Shown: positions 23,684-33,751, counted from the first letter of the stretch. The stretch is 64,000 nucleotides of DNA from Cymodocea nodosa (GCA_036874045.1 CM072343.1:14032001-14096000); one strand, 5' to 3'. Notes: generated from the letters alone by a model not told the origin. Program-made: numbers and translations.

Positions 23684-24043
23684 ATGGAATTGATGCAATT
23701 ACCGTTGGATACACTAAGGGAAGTACTAAGTAACTTGTCAGCCAAAGATCTGTGTAGGCTATGTTGTGTATCAAAGGAAATTAAAAACTGTATTGAAGAA
23801 AAATATTTTCAAGGACTACAAGCTGCAAAAATGACTAAGATTAGAGATGGATTCATATGGAGGTCATTTAATCGTAGTTCAATTAACCATGAATATCTAG
23901 CTATGGAAGAAACTATTGGAATTCCACCCAATGCATTAGAAGGAATAAATCATATTATAGGGATAGATGAAGGATTAATCATATACAAGACGAGACCAAG
24001 GTATGCAAGTTTATTATTACCAAATATTTTGACATTGCCTTAA
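23684..24043 (+). pseudogene. F-box gene copy in G2, 3' part lost
   Basis: It begins MELMQLPLDTLREVLSN, followed by LSAKDLCRLCCVSKEIKNC, a good F-box (LP-D-L, K-L, C-SK pattern) in residues 5-45. After about 110 residues the sequence changes into an S2-type LTR. It is nearly the same as the fuller copy at 28375-29505. F-box proteins join SKP1-cullin ubiquitin ligases and choose the target through their C-terminal part, which is lost here. Confidence 0.8.
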
Positions 24044-24538
24044 TGTTCAATATAGCAACTCAACACGTTTAGTTATGTTAACTTAACGAGTTAAACATGT
24101 GCACCTCACGTGGTACAATACAACATTCGTAACTTATAATTTCACCACGTGTATAACACTAACTTAACGAGTTATCACGTGACCTATTTTAACCTTTAAG
24201 CCTCTAACTTAACGAGTTCTCACGTGACCTCTATACAAACAAAACTCTAACTTAACAAGTTGTCTAAACGTGCACTGTTCATGATACAGAAGATATAACA
24301 TTAAAACATATCATGCTTTTCAATAAAAACACACGTTAACTTAACGTTTAGCTAAATGAGAAATTAATGCAATGAAATGACTAGTTATTAACTTCAGATC
24401 CAATATAGACAAGTATTTATATCAGTAAGCTTTTTCTGTATTAATTGATGATTTTAATTTCTTTTCACAAGCAATAGTAATTGAGCAAATATGATTATTT
24501 TCATTCAGCACACATCATCAAAACAAAAATACTCAACA
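24044..24538 (-). repeat. S2 3' LTR, first ~495 bp
   Basis: The minus strand begins TGTTGAGTATTTTTG directly after the polypurine tract. It matches the first part of L1 including the CACGTG and GTTAACTTAACGAGTT modules, then stops at 24044. Confidence 0.85.
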
Positions 24539-25034
24539 ATCTTCCCCTTTTTGATGATGACAAAACCATATTAAATCAATTATGAAATATGTTTAACTCA
24601 ACAAAGCACCTTCGTTGGGTTAACTTTTAATTCAACAAACTTGTTTGTTGACTTAAGTTCACTTAAGCTTATTTCTATTGTTTGTGTAAATTTTACGTCT
24701 CAGAACTAAAACTCTCAGATGTCAATAATTATATAAGTATCAGTTTTCTAATTATCATCTGTTAGATTTCAATAACCATTTAAATAGCATCTCCTTTTAT
24801 AGTATATATATGCAATTAAGATCATAATCATCTTTTTATAATATTTCTCCCCCTTTTTGTCATTAGTCAAAAAGATAATTACAGAGAATATATATATGTA
24901 TATACGAGAATTACAACAACGATTTTTGTAAACAATAATAATAATTGAACACATTTATAGAAAAATGTATTGTTCAAAGAATCAAACAAGTAATACAAAC
25001 ATTACATTTTGTATTCAGAAACAAACAAAAACAG
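24539..25034 (-). other. S2 polypurine tract and post-ORF non-coding region
   Basis: The minus strand carries CATCATCAAAAAGGGGAAGA directly before the LTR (24539-24560), the expected plus-strand primer. About 300 bp upstream, at 24847-24858, is a second similar run (AAAAAGGGGGAGAA) preceded by AATGACAAAA. S3 has both runs too (57307-57330 and 57639-57650). No gene seen. Confidence 0.65.
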
Positions 25035-27331
25035 TTATCGACCCCTCCTAAGTATATCACTTATAGCATTACATATTTTATCTCCTAGATGCCTAATATC
25101 ATTTCTGATGTCGTTAAGCACTGCATATAAGTCAGGAGGTAGCTGGGTTTGCTATTCTGCTTGAACTGAATAACTTTGTTGTTGTTGTTGTTGTTGTATA
25201 TGGTTTGTATCAGGTTGTTGTTGTTGTTGTCGTTGAGGTTTATGCATGGCCTGGAATTTTTGCAAATCTTTGACACTAAATGCTCTCATGCCTTTAGTTT
25301 TAGAGGGCCAGTCAGATAAAGTCAATTGGCTTGCAAAGAATCTACATACAGCATCACCATAAAATAACTTTGAACTCATATGCTGTAGTTGAGACATAAA
25401 AACATCAAACCAATTTATTTGAATTCTATTCAGCAGGCCATAAGTTGCATATAAACAGCTTCTGCTGACTTCCAAATTGTGTCCAACTCTCTGAAATAAA
25501 TTTGCATGCAATATATCTGCAATAAACATTGCCTCTGCATTCAGATTTTCCATTAATATCATTTCAGAATATACATCTGGAATTTTTGATAAAGACTGAA
25601 TGTTCCATTCCAGTTGTCTTATTATGTCAAATCTGTTGGTAACAACAACACCTTCATTCTTTAATCCTAAAACTTCAAAAATTAACTTAGGAGACAACAT
25701 AAACTCCTGTTCATTTATTTGAGTTTTCAGAAAATTTCCATTCTTGACCAGATTGCTATAAAAAGCTGCAATAAGCTCTGTGTATTGCTTCCATTTCATT
25801 CCTACTGGCAAGAATTTAATGAGGCCTTGAAACTCAAACAGATCTCTTATTTCCATCAAATTTCTGAATTTTATTGGACGAGCATGCAGAATCTAACATG
25901 TAATCAGATTATTGTATTTTCGCAATGCTTCTTCAGATCTAAAATGAATTGCATTACCTTGAATTTTTAATATTGTACACAAAGAAGGTGATACCTGAAG
26001 CCGTGATTTAGAGTTTAATTCATCTTCAGGAACCTCTTCTTCAAAATGAATGTCATGTTGTTCCTCTTCCAAAATATTATCTTGAAGCTGCTCAGGTAAG
26101 CTTGATTCTTCAGCTTCAACAGTGTTAGGAACATTGTCAATATGCTCAACATTCATCTATTCAGTCTCTATAGAATGTTCAGAGTACAATTTTCCACAAA
26201 TTCTACAGCTGGTGTATCTGTCTGTAATTGTTCATTTTGTTCAACAGATAATTTCATTGATTCATGCTGTGAATTCTTAGACTCTGCTTCTGTAGATTCC
26301 ATAGAATGCTGGTTAACTTTTAGCTCTTCTGGAGTCTTAACAATTTCAATATCTGCTACTCCAGACAATTCAGCCTTTGAACTAGTTACTGACTCAACAT
26401 TGTCAATTATATCTATAATAACTTGTTCAATGTCAGGTGCCTGATACTCTGATTTGTCAATTTCTGCATCATCAAGACTTGTACTAATAGAAAAACTTGA
26501 GCTCATATTTGACTTGGATGTCTTCTCATGTTTTCTAGCAAGGGAAAATAAAGTCTCATTATCTTCATCAGTTTCAGTGTGTTCGGAACTGATGAGTTTA
26601 TCAGATGCACAATAAGGTACAATGTCTAGACATACATTGTCCTTTGGAAATAAATTTTCATCTGATTTTCCTTTTTCAATAGACTTTGTTTCCTTAGACA
26701 TAATTTTTCTGACTTTCCTTCTTCTATAACATTTTTGTTTCTCCTTTTCAAGTATTGCTGTTTTCTTTTCAAATTGCTCCATAAAAGTTTTCTGCTTTAA
26801 TTCTTCTAAGGCACTTTCTATTGCAACGGCCTTTTGAAAACTGTCAACTTTTGTTTTGACTATAGCAATATCTGATTCTACTTATTTTGAATATAAAGGA
26901 GTAGGGATAGCTAATTCAAGCTCTTCCTTAAATGCATGTAGTCTTGTACCGTTTATAGGAGTTTGAGGAGTTCTATTTGATGAACCTACACCTTTTTCCA
27001 AATATTTTGCATACTGTTCCAAAAATGCAATCTCAGCACATTTCATTCTGTATTCTCTATCAAATTTACTACGAATACCCATGTATGTAATATTTGCATC
27101 AGTATGTTGAAGTTCTTGTCTAACTTCATCTAATATTCCCTGAGGAAAGAAGTAATCTCTATAAAGTTCTGCTAACCTTTTGTCCACTCGAAATATTTTC
27201 TTGAACCAAGTACGTGGAACTTCATCATTCTCTATTTCTTTTCCTTTTGCATCTCTTCTGCTTTTGCCTTTTCCTCTGCCATGACTTTTGTAGAACTTGG
27301 AGACCATCGTCGTAGGTTGTAACAGCAACAA
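25035..27331 (-). pseudogene. S2 extra ORF with ORF3-type C-terminal domain (broken)
   Basis: It starts MLLLQPTTMVSKFYKSHGRG, with a basic Gly/Lys/Arg run, then TWFKKIFRVDKRLAELYRD, YFFPQGILDEVRQELQ and a helical stretch (26882-27331). A Lys/Glu-rich coiled coil and long acidic Ser/Glu region follow (26168-26782). The C-terminal domain (25152-25859) shows MEIRDLFEFQGLIKFLP, LNAEAMFIADILHANLFQR, SCLYATYGLLNRIQINWF and VFMSQLQHMSSKLFYGDA, clearly related to Ty3 ORF3 (RIQINWSVVFISKL, KKLFYGDL). A Gln-rich run and a short helical tail close it. It lies after pol, where Sireviruses may carry an env-like ORF, but no membrane segment is seen. Broken by few interruptions; a near copy is at 57830-60119. 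Confidence 0.7.
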
Positions 27332-27936
27332 GCGGGAAAGATTTTCTTAACAAAGTTTAAAAATAACCTAAGTCCCCGTGTAATAAGTGTTTAAATAGGG
27401 TTTTTAGGCGTATAACTCAACGTGAAGAGAAGTCGGGTTTAGAAATTAAATAAATATTGAATAAAGTTTATTCAATCAACGTACCCGAAATAATCAAGTA
27501 TAACTCGTTGAGTTAACCAACCTAACGAGTAAAACACTGTCTAGAGGCAGTTTTACACATTACCTTATCTAACATAACGTCTAGGTAGTACACCAATTTT
27601 CGGATGCTTCCAACTGAAATGTTCCGTAAACAACACACATGCTAAACTTAACATTATCTTGAGAACATTGTAAACTATTTGAACATTTTGTCTTTTGAAT
27701 CTAGAATAGTTTGTTTGTCTTTTTAAATTATTTCATCAAGATTTTAAAAGGACATTAATTCAGATTAACTAAGATTTGTATTCTAAATTATATTAATCTG
27801 TTTTTGACATTGTTAATCCTTCCCCTACAAATATACTTCAAATATATTCAATCAAAATACAAAATATACTTGTAGTGACAATAGATGTTAAGTATAACTA
27901 TACTTTTACATTTTCTTTTCAGAGACTTCCGTTATT
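27332..27936 (-). other. S2 non-coding leader of the extra ORF
   Basis: This stretch is shared with S1 (9435-9675 plus 11493-11880) and S3 (60120-60730). It holds AACTCGTTGAGTTAAC, TTTTCGGATGCTTCC and a purine run (GTAGGGGAAGGATTAAC on the minus strand, about 27825). No gene seen. Confidence 0.65.
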
Positions 27937-27972
27937 CTCCCCCCATACCTAAATTTTGCATTGTCCTCAATG
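27937..27972 (-). other. CATTGAGGACAATG motif and purine run after the G3 F-box
   Basis: The minus strand reads CATTGAGGACAATG (27972-27959) then GGTATGGGGGGAG. I know this pair from plant Tat/Athila elements, near the end of their coding region. The same pair follows the F-box in G4 (48410-48446). Confidence 0.55.
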
Positions 27973-28374
27973 TAAAAGATTTGACAATAAATACAGTAAT
28001 TGTAGCAGGCATGAATACAGTTTTGTTGATTTAAAATTCAGGATAAGTAATCAGTTACATACCTTGTTTTGTTTGTATCTCCTTTTGCATATTCTAATTT
28101 TTTTGATTCTGAAAAACTTTTCATTCACAGATAAAAGCAAAAAATATATAACAAAATAACATTTAACAGATATTGATAATTCAGTGTCTTGTGTGGAACC
28201 TAGGCTCCTATGCCTTTGGTGGCTCACAAGCAAGCTAGTTGGTTTCCCAGAATAGATACCAACAAACTGGATTGATATTTTGTTTTTTTTTCTTTTATAA
28301 AATAAAATGAAAACTATATTTTTTCTAAAAATAAACGTAGAATACACACAACATTAAACACACAAAATCACAGC

Positions 28375-29505
28375 TTAAGAACATGATTGAAAAGTAGGAA
28401 CAAATGGAATAAATGTATTAGTCCAAGTAAACTTTTTAGGCATAGTTCTTCTTTCTATTAATTCTGTTTTCATGCAGTTCTTGTTCCTTCTCAATTTGTA
28501 AACGTGTAATATATTATAAATTCCAAATACAAGTGTATTACCATTAATTATATGAAATGCAAAAAGGGATCCTTTTTGGTTCCAAGGTAATGTAGCAGTT
28601 TCTATTTCTACATCTATTTCAATATATTCCTCTTCCCACTTCCATTCATTAATGTCTTCCATAATCCATATTTGAAATTTCATCACTTCATCCCACCATC
28701 TTATCAGACATAAAGTAGGATCATCTTCTTCATTATACCACATTCCTATTTGAATTTTATTAAATTCTGCAGATGGTGGTTTAGCTATATCACTCGGTAT
28801 AGGTAAAATTTCTATATATTCATCATAACTGTCTATGCTCACTATGTATAAATCAGATCCAAATGCTATTGATATATCTGTGACAAGATATATATATCCA
28901 TCCAGTATGACATGTATTTGGTTAATTAATGATTTCTGTCCTAGATATATCATAATATTTTCATTCCAATATCTATTCAGAAAATTATACACACTTAAGC
29001 ATAAATCTTCACCCCAATTTCCTATAGGTCTCCAATAATATAATTTTTCAGGAATTGTAGAATTTTTATCAAAAAATATTAAAGTCGATCCACAATTTAT
29101 AGTTGGTACTTCAAATCTATTAGGTCTTTCTATATTCCATTCTTCTCCTGTTATAGGATTTCTTATCAAAATATCAGGTAATAATAAACTTGCATACCTT
29201 GGTCTCGTCCTGTATATGATTAATCCTTCATCTATCCCTATAATATGATTTATTCCTTCTAATGTATTGGGTGGAATTCTAGTAGTTTCTTCCATAGCAA
29301 GATATTCATGATTAATTGAACTACGATTAAATGACCTCCATATGAATCCATCTCTAATCTTAGTCATTTTTGCAGCTTGTAGTCCCTGAAAATATTTTTC
29401 TTCAATACAGTCTTTAATTTCCTTTGATACACAACACAGCCTGCACAGATCCTTAGCTGATAAATTACTCAGTACTTCCCTTAGTGCATCCAACAGTAAT
29501 TGCAT
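28375..29505 (-). CDS. F-box protein gene, 376 codons, open, carried by G3
   Basis: The frame runs from ATG at 29505 (MQLLLDALREVLSN) to its stop at 28375. The F-box spans about residues 1-45 (ALREVLSNLSAKDLCRLCC, then VSKEIKDCIEEKYF). The rest looks like an F-box-associated domain: GLIIYRTRPRYASLLLP, then RNPITGEEWNIERPN, IPEKLYYWRPIGNWGEDL, DGYIYLVTDI, MWYNEEDDPTLCLIRWWDE and FQIWIMEDINEWKWEEEY. Length is normal for the plant F-box/FBA class. Known family role: substrate receptor of an SCF ubiquitin ligase; the target cannot be told. Two more copies sit at the same place in G2 and G4. G3 lacks the upstream ATG that G2 and G4 use, so translation would start three codons later. Open frame despite decayed surroundings suggests recent capture or selection. 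Confidence 0.8.
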   Translation of the reverse strand: MQLLLDALREVLSNLSAKDLCRLCCVSKEIKDCIEEKYFQGLQAAKMTKIRDGFIWRSFNRSSINHEYLAMEETTRIPPNTLEGINHIIGIDEGLIIYRTRPRYASLLLPDILIRNPITGEEWNIERPNRFEVPTINCGSTLIFFDKNSTIPEKLYYWRPIGNWGEDLCLSVYNFLNRYWNENIMIYLGQKSLINQIHVILDGYIYLVTDISIAFGSDLYIVSIDSYDEYIEILPIPSDIAKPPSAEFNKIQIGMWYNEEDDPTLCLIRWWDEVMKFQIWIMEDINEWKWEEEYIEIDVEIETATLPWNQKGSLFAFHIINGNTLVFGIYNILHVYKLRRNKNCMKTELIERRTMPKKFTWTNTFIPFVPTFQSCS

Positions 29506-29529
29506 CAATTCCTTTTGTTGATTCTATTT

Positions 29530-29767
29530 GAAGCTTTCCATTCAGTAAATATTTGTTGTCGGATGAAGTCGAATCAGCTGCTTCACCTTCCAATTCCTCC
29601 AATGCATTCTCCTTTCTTTTAAAAGTGCTGGTAACTCGTAAATAACATTCTGATTTATATATATAATGTACATCCATAAAGTGAATAAATCTCATTGCAA
29701 GAACGTGTCTTGCAACGTGCATCGTGGTTCCTATTTTTATGGGTACGTGTACCGCTATTAATTTCAA
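29530..29767 (-). promoter_or_regulatory. TATA-like site and leader before the G3 F-box gene
   Basis: The minus strand has TATATATAAAT (29665-29653), then the same leader as in G2 and G4, then CTTCAAATAGAATCAACAAA leading straight into the F-box gene. The join lies where G4 has GTATGT (donor) and ATAAAG/AATCAC (acceptor-like) around its gag. This looks like a splice-type join, though a simple deletion cannot be excluded. The 100-codon frame across this leader is probably chance. Confidence 0.4.
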
Positions 29768-30437
29768 ATTTTAGTAACCGCTAAGCTGACGAAGTTTTGT
29801 TCGTGGTTAAAAGAATAATCGTTCTACTTAATCCACGAACTAACCTCGTTGAGTTATCTATAACTCAACGGAACACAGTCAGTTACCGTTGCTAACTCCA
29901 CAGACTAACTTCGTTGAGTTACAGATAACTCAATGGAGTGACCTTATATTATATTACTGACCTCATGGAGTTACGATTAACTCAACGAACTTACTTCGTT
30001 GAGTTAACACTTAGCAACCTCTAAGTTTTACTCTCATAAATTCCTCTCTATTTTTTTTCTTTTTCATTCTACTAACTGAAATAAAGTTAAATCTATGTCA
30101 TTAATGCATCATTCTAATCAAAATTCATTTAAATCTAAACATTATATAAAGATTTAACTTGCAGGTCATTTTATGTTATGTAGAATTTACATTTTACCTT
30201 GCAACATGCAGAAATTTTTAAGCATTTATCTTGTCATTTAGCAAATTGTAAATTTGTTAAACATTCATTCATAATCTTCCACAAAATATATATAACATTC
30301 AATACATTCCATTCATTTTCACATCCAAAAACATGTATGAAAATTGCATCTGAAAAATTCATTAATATGAATCAATTTACATTACAAATACATCATGCAT
30401 TTTCATACAATTATACAAGTAGACGAACAATACAATT
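29768..30437 (-). other. G3 non-coding stretch between ORF3 and F-box leader
   Basis: It is the counterpart of 21209-21970. 29820-30010 is dense in TAACTCAACG / CGTTGAGTTA and TAACTCCACG motifs. No gene seen. Confidence 0.7.
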
Positions 30438-31348
30438 TAATCTTTATTCCTAAGTTCATCTACTTCCTTCTAGAGTTTTTCTAATTGAAGTTCTAATTGA
30501 TTAATTCTTTCTACAACTCCTGTAATTCCTCCAAAAGGTACAGCTAGCTCTGTAGCTACAAAATTTCTATTTTCTTTCACTGAAATGGTTCTTGATCTGA
30601 TTCTTTTTTATGCCCATTTCGTGAAATCAATACAATCCACCATCAACAGTGGAACCAAATCTCCATAAAACAATTTTTTCTTTACTGCTTTCAGCTTGGA
30701 GATAAAAACTGTAGACCAATTTATTTGAATCCTATTTACAACTACATATGTGGCCCATTTGACAAATTAACTTAATTCTATGTCATGGCCTTGTCATTGA
30801 TAGACATTCTTAATTAAAATGTTAGCTATCATGTGTGCTCTATCATTTAAATGCTTCAATCTGTTTAATAAAGGCACACTAGGATTGATAGCTAAACAAT
30901 CCTTAATTTGCTGTTATGTCCACTCGACTACAGTTGTGTCTTCCAAAATTTTTATTCCTTCATTCTTCAATCCAAAAATGTTGTAGAGAAGCTCTAGTGT
31001 TATCTGTACATCATCTTCCTCCACGTTGGAAATTAATCCTCCTTCTCCTTCTCTTAAATTTGTATAGAAACAGGGCACTAAATTCTCATATACTGCATGC
31101 CCTCTTTCTTGAGAAATGAACTGCAATAGACTTTGGAATTCAAATAAATCTTTGATTTCTTGCATTCCATCCCAATTTACTGGTCTACTATAAATAATAT
31201 TGTAACCCCTAATTTCTTGATATTTGGTATAAGCTTCTTGACTCCAAAAATGTACTTCATTTAAAATTGTTGTTTCAGTCGGGTCAGGAATGTGACTTTG
31301 CTGTTCCAGAGGGGTTTGTTCTTGATATTCCTCTTCTATAGGCTGCAT
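30438..31348 (-). pseudogene. G3 ORF3 C-terminal domain only (broken)
   Basis: From 31348 it reads MQPIEEEYQEQTPLEQQSH, then EVHFWSQEAYTKYQEIRGY, RPVNWDGMQEIKDLFEFQS, HAVYENLVPCFYTNLRE and TLELLYNIFGLKNEGIKIL. The rest of the domain to the helical tail near 30440 is broken. The long N-terminal part seen in G1 and G2 is missing. This is the best single-frame view of the first half of the domain in the window. Confidence 0.7.
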
Positions 31349-31498
31349 TTGACTTTGCTGTTTCAGAAATCTTTGAGCATAAGCATATGCTATATTCTAA
31401 ATTACAGAAGAAAACACACAACACTCTGGCTATTAAAATGAAATAGCTCTAACAGTGCTTATATTAATTCAATTCTAGTTAATTCAATTCAATTCAAG
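31349..31498 (-). other. G3 leader with duplicated 13-bp join
   Basis: The leader still has MAYAYAQRF-like sequence (start of the zinc-knuckle ORF of G1 and G4), then joins ORF3. TGACTTTGCTGTT lies at the join (31350-31362) and again at 31293-31305, so the join may have arisen by template switching through this word. Confidence 0.6.
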
Positions 31499-31516
31499 TC
31501 CCCGGCAACAGCGCCA
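31499..31516 (-). other. Primer binding site of G3
   Basis: The minus strand reads TGGCGCTGTTGCCGGGGA just inside the LTR end, again the Asp-tRNA type. Confidence 0.8.
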
Positions 31517-31523
31517 TAAAACT

Positions 31524-33751
31524 TGTTTGCTTTTTGCCAGCACGACATCAGAAAAACTAATTAGATCTCCAATAACGTACTAGAAAAACTTGGATTTGTT
31601 ACTTCTATTTTTCCTTAGTTAATTTATCTTCATGCCTATTCCTTTTCTTTAGAAGTAAACAAACAACCTTTAATACAATTTAGATATTAATTCCAATTTG
31701 TACTTTAACTACAAGTGCACAATGTCTATTGTATCAGTGTGCAAGTACAGGTCGATCCCACAGGGAATTGCTTAAGAGTGTAGAATTGTCTGTTTGTTAA
31801 CAATCAAATTTATATATTTAATAAGCTCTCTGTTGAATTACAATTAACTTAACGAATAAAGTTCGTTGAGTTATAGCTAACTCAACGGACTAACCTCGTG
31901 AACTTAAGTTAACTCCACGAGTTTGCCTTTTCTTTTTAAATACTACTATTTACAGAGAAATTTGGCCAGCCATTGGGTAGTTCCACAGATTGTAAATAAC
32001 ATCAATTAAGCTCTTTAATGTTAGTAAACATTAGATTTATCAATAAGCAATACTAACGTTCAAATAATTCAAACAGTAACCATTAAAATCTTTAAGTCTT
32101 TTGAACGAACCAATTTCATTAAATTGTAAAACTAAAACAAACATAAAACAATCACAACACTAACAAACATAACATTAATCACGATACAACACTCAAATAC
32201 AACATACAATAGCAGATAAGTTGTTTTTGGTATTTTTGGTTTAATATGAACATGGAAATGGGCGAATGGTGAAATGTAAAGTAATCTCAATCGACAGTAA
32301 ATACTTCTGTCACTACATACGATGCAATTACACCACTAAAAATTAAACCACTTACAATCCTGTCTCCTCTCCCTATAGAATCGCAAGTCCAGAATTGCAA
32401 GATAATCTCCTCTTCAGCATACAGGCATCAACCTGAAGTCAAGGCTAGAAGCTTTACGATCTCTTGAAATATGAGTCGACGCTTTGTGAAAATGGCTTCC
32501 CTTCCCGTGATGCGATCACTCCTCACAGTGGTTGTTAGGCACTATGTTTGGCTCATAATCGACCTGACATCAGGAAAGTATCCTCATAGACCTTCGATGG
32601 TTGGTGATTATGGTGGTGGTGATGACAGTTGGTGTGGTACTTTAGAGAATTGCCGATGCTGCCTGTAGAAAGCTCGGTGCTCCTCCTCTGTACACACTGG
32701 CCATACCCATCGATCACACACGCACCCTTTTCTTCTTTTTCTTCTTTTCTTTTATATTTCTTCAATAGTAATTGCTTCTGCTTGAATGGTCGGTTGGATT
32801 TCCTTCATTCATATCAACAACGATGATTTCTTCTCTCTACGCAATACATGCAATCGTGGTTTTTCTTCCAACTGTCTTGTTTCTACAACTGCTACAGTGG
32901 CATATTAGAAAATAAATAGTCCATGGAGTTATAGATAACTCAACAGACTTACCTCGTTGATTTAACTATAAAACACATGCATAAATTTAACTATCCGATG
33001 CTTAGGTGCATTTCGGATACTTACAAACTTAACTATCCGATGCTCAGATGCATTTCGAATAGTTACAGATAACTCACCGATATATAACTTAAGTAAATCT
33101 ACCAAATCTCGACATGTGTCAATAGCAGTTTAATAATAAAATACACATTTTGGAGAGTTACAGGTCTAACTATCCGATGCTCAGATGCATTTCGAATAGT
33201 TACAGCTAACTCACCGAAAGTCCACTTAAGTCACTTTACCAGAATATAACACGTGTCCTCAGCTATTTTATAAATAAAAAGAGATTTCGGAGGGTTACAC
33301 ATATAACTATCTGATGCCCAACTGCAATTTCGAATAGTTCGAGATAACTCACCGAAAGTTCACTTAAGTCATGCATTATTGTTTTGACATGTGTACTTCA
33401 GGAAATAATAAAATATTCTTTCGAAACATAACTGTTCGGCAATTTAAACATAACTATCTGACATGTTCGGTCTGTTAAACATAACTGTCCGAAATATGTT
33501 CAATATGTTAAACATAACTGTCCGAAATATCAGAAAATTCAGATACTTAAGAATTTCACAGCCTGTAACTTACCGATAGTTCAGAAATGTACTAAATTAA
33601 CATTAATTTCCCAAAATTAAGCAGTAATTCTAATTAAAGCATATAACAATGCAATTATAACACAATGGCTTAATTCTCATATGATAAGCTAAATATTATG
33701 CAATTAACCATCATTTGACCGTTAATAATATGCACTTTTTCATTCTAAACA
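31524..33751 (-). repeat. G3 5' LTR (about 2.23 kb)
   Basis: It starts TGTTTAGAATG at 33751 and ends GCAAACA at 31524 on the minus strand. It has a TATA box at 32749-32756 and the TATCCGA / CACGTGT modules in U3 (32990-33390). It is closely similar to the G1 LTR. Its outer end abuts a truncated plus-strand LTR of the same family (G4), forming a head-to-head LTR join. Confidence 0.85.

Larger units (their letters stand above)
15648..24043 (+). mobile_element. G2: Athila-like Ty3 element without LTRs, carrying gag and F-box downstream of pol
   Basis: It starts abruptly inside RT (GGATGGACTATGAC, about 15650) against S1 and ends abruptly inside the F-box gene against an S2 LTR. Internal order on the plus strand is RT-RNase H-integrase, palindrome array, ORF3, non-coding with TATA, gag, F-box. 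It is the longest readable example of the 3' gene block in the window. Both ends look like rearrangement breaks, not insertion ends. Broken, with a few interruptions in pol and more in ORF3. Confidence 0.8.
24044..27936 (-). mobile_element. S2: 3' part of a Sirevirus-like Ty1 element
   Basis: On the minus strand it begins at 27936 in the post-pol non-coding region and runs through the extra ORF (27331-25035), a polypurine tract and part of the 3' LTR (24538-24044). Pol is absent. The upstream edge meets G3 at an AGAATAACGG stretch right after the G3 purine run, and the LTR is cut at 24044 against the G2 F-box. It is therefore a fragment with rearranged ends. Broken. Confidence 0.8.
27937..33751 (-). 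mobile_element. G3: compact Athila-like element without pol and gag
   Basis: The minus-strand order is 5' LTR (33751-31524), primer site, short leader, ORF3 C-terminal domain, non-coding with TATA, F-box gene, and the CATTGAGGACAATG plus purine-run motif. Protease, RT, integrase, the first part of ORF3 and gag are all absent. No 3' LTR of this family follows; S2 sequence starts instead. G3 looks like a non-autonomous derivative reduced to ORF3 domain plus F-box. The ORF3 part is broken, while the F-box frame is open. Confidence 0.75.

Noticed and set aside
15648-24043. Two head-to-tail elements as a simple explanation for gag after pol.
   Set aside because: No LTR, primer site or polypurine tract lies between ORF3 and gag in G2 or G4, and both copies share the same order.
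25035-27331. Reading the Ty1 extra ORF as an envelope gene because of its position after pol.
   Set aside because: No signal peptide, transmembrane helix or Cys-rich surface part is visible; the C-terminal domain matches Ty3 ORF3.
28835-29038. Plus-strand frame opposite the F-box gene, also at 47275-47478 on the minus strand.
   Set aside because: Antisense shadows of the F-box coding sequence; they recur only because the F-box copies are homologous.
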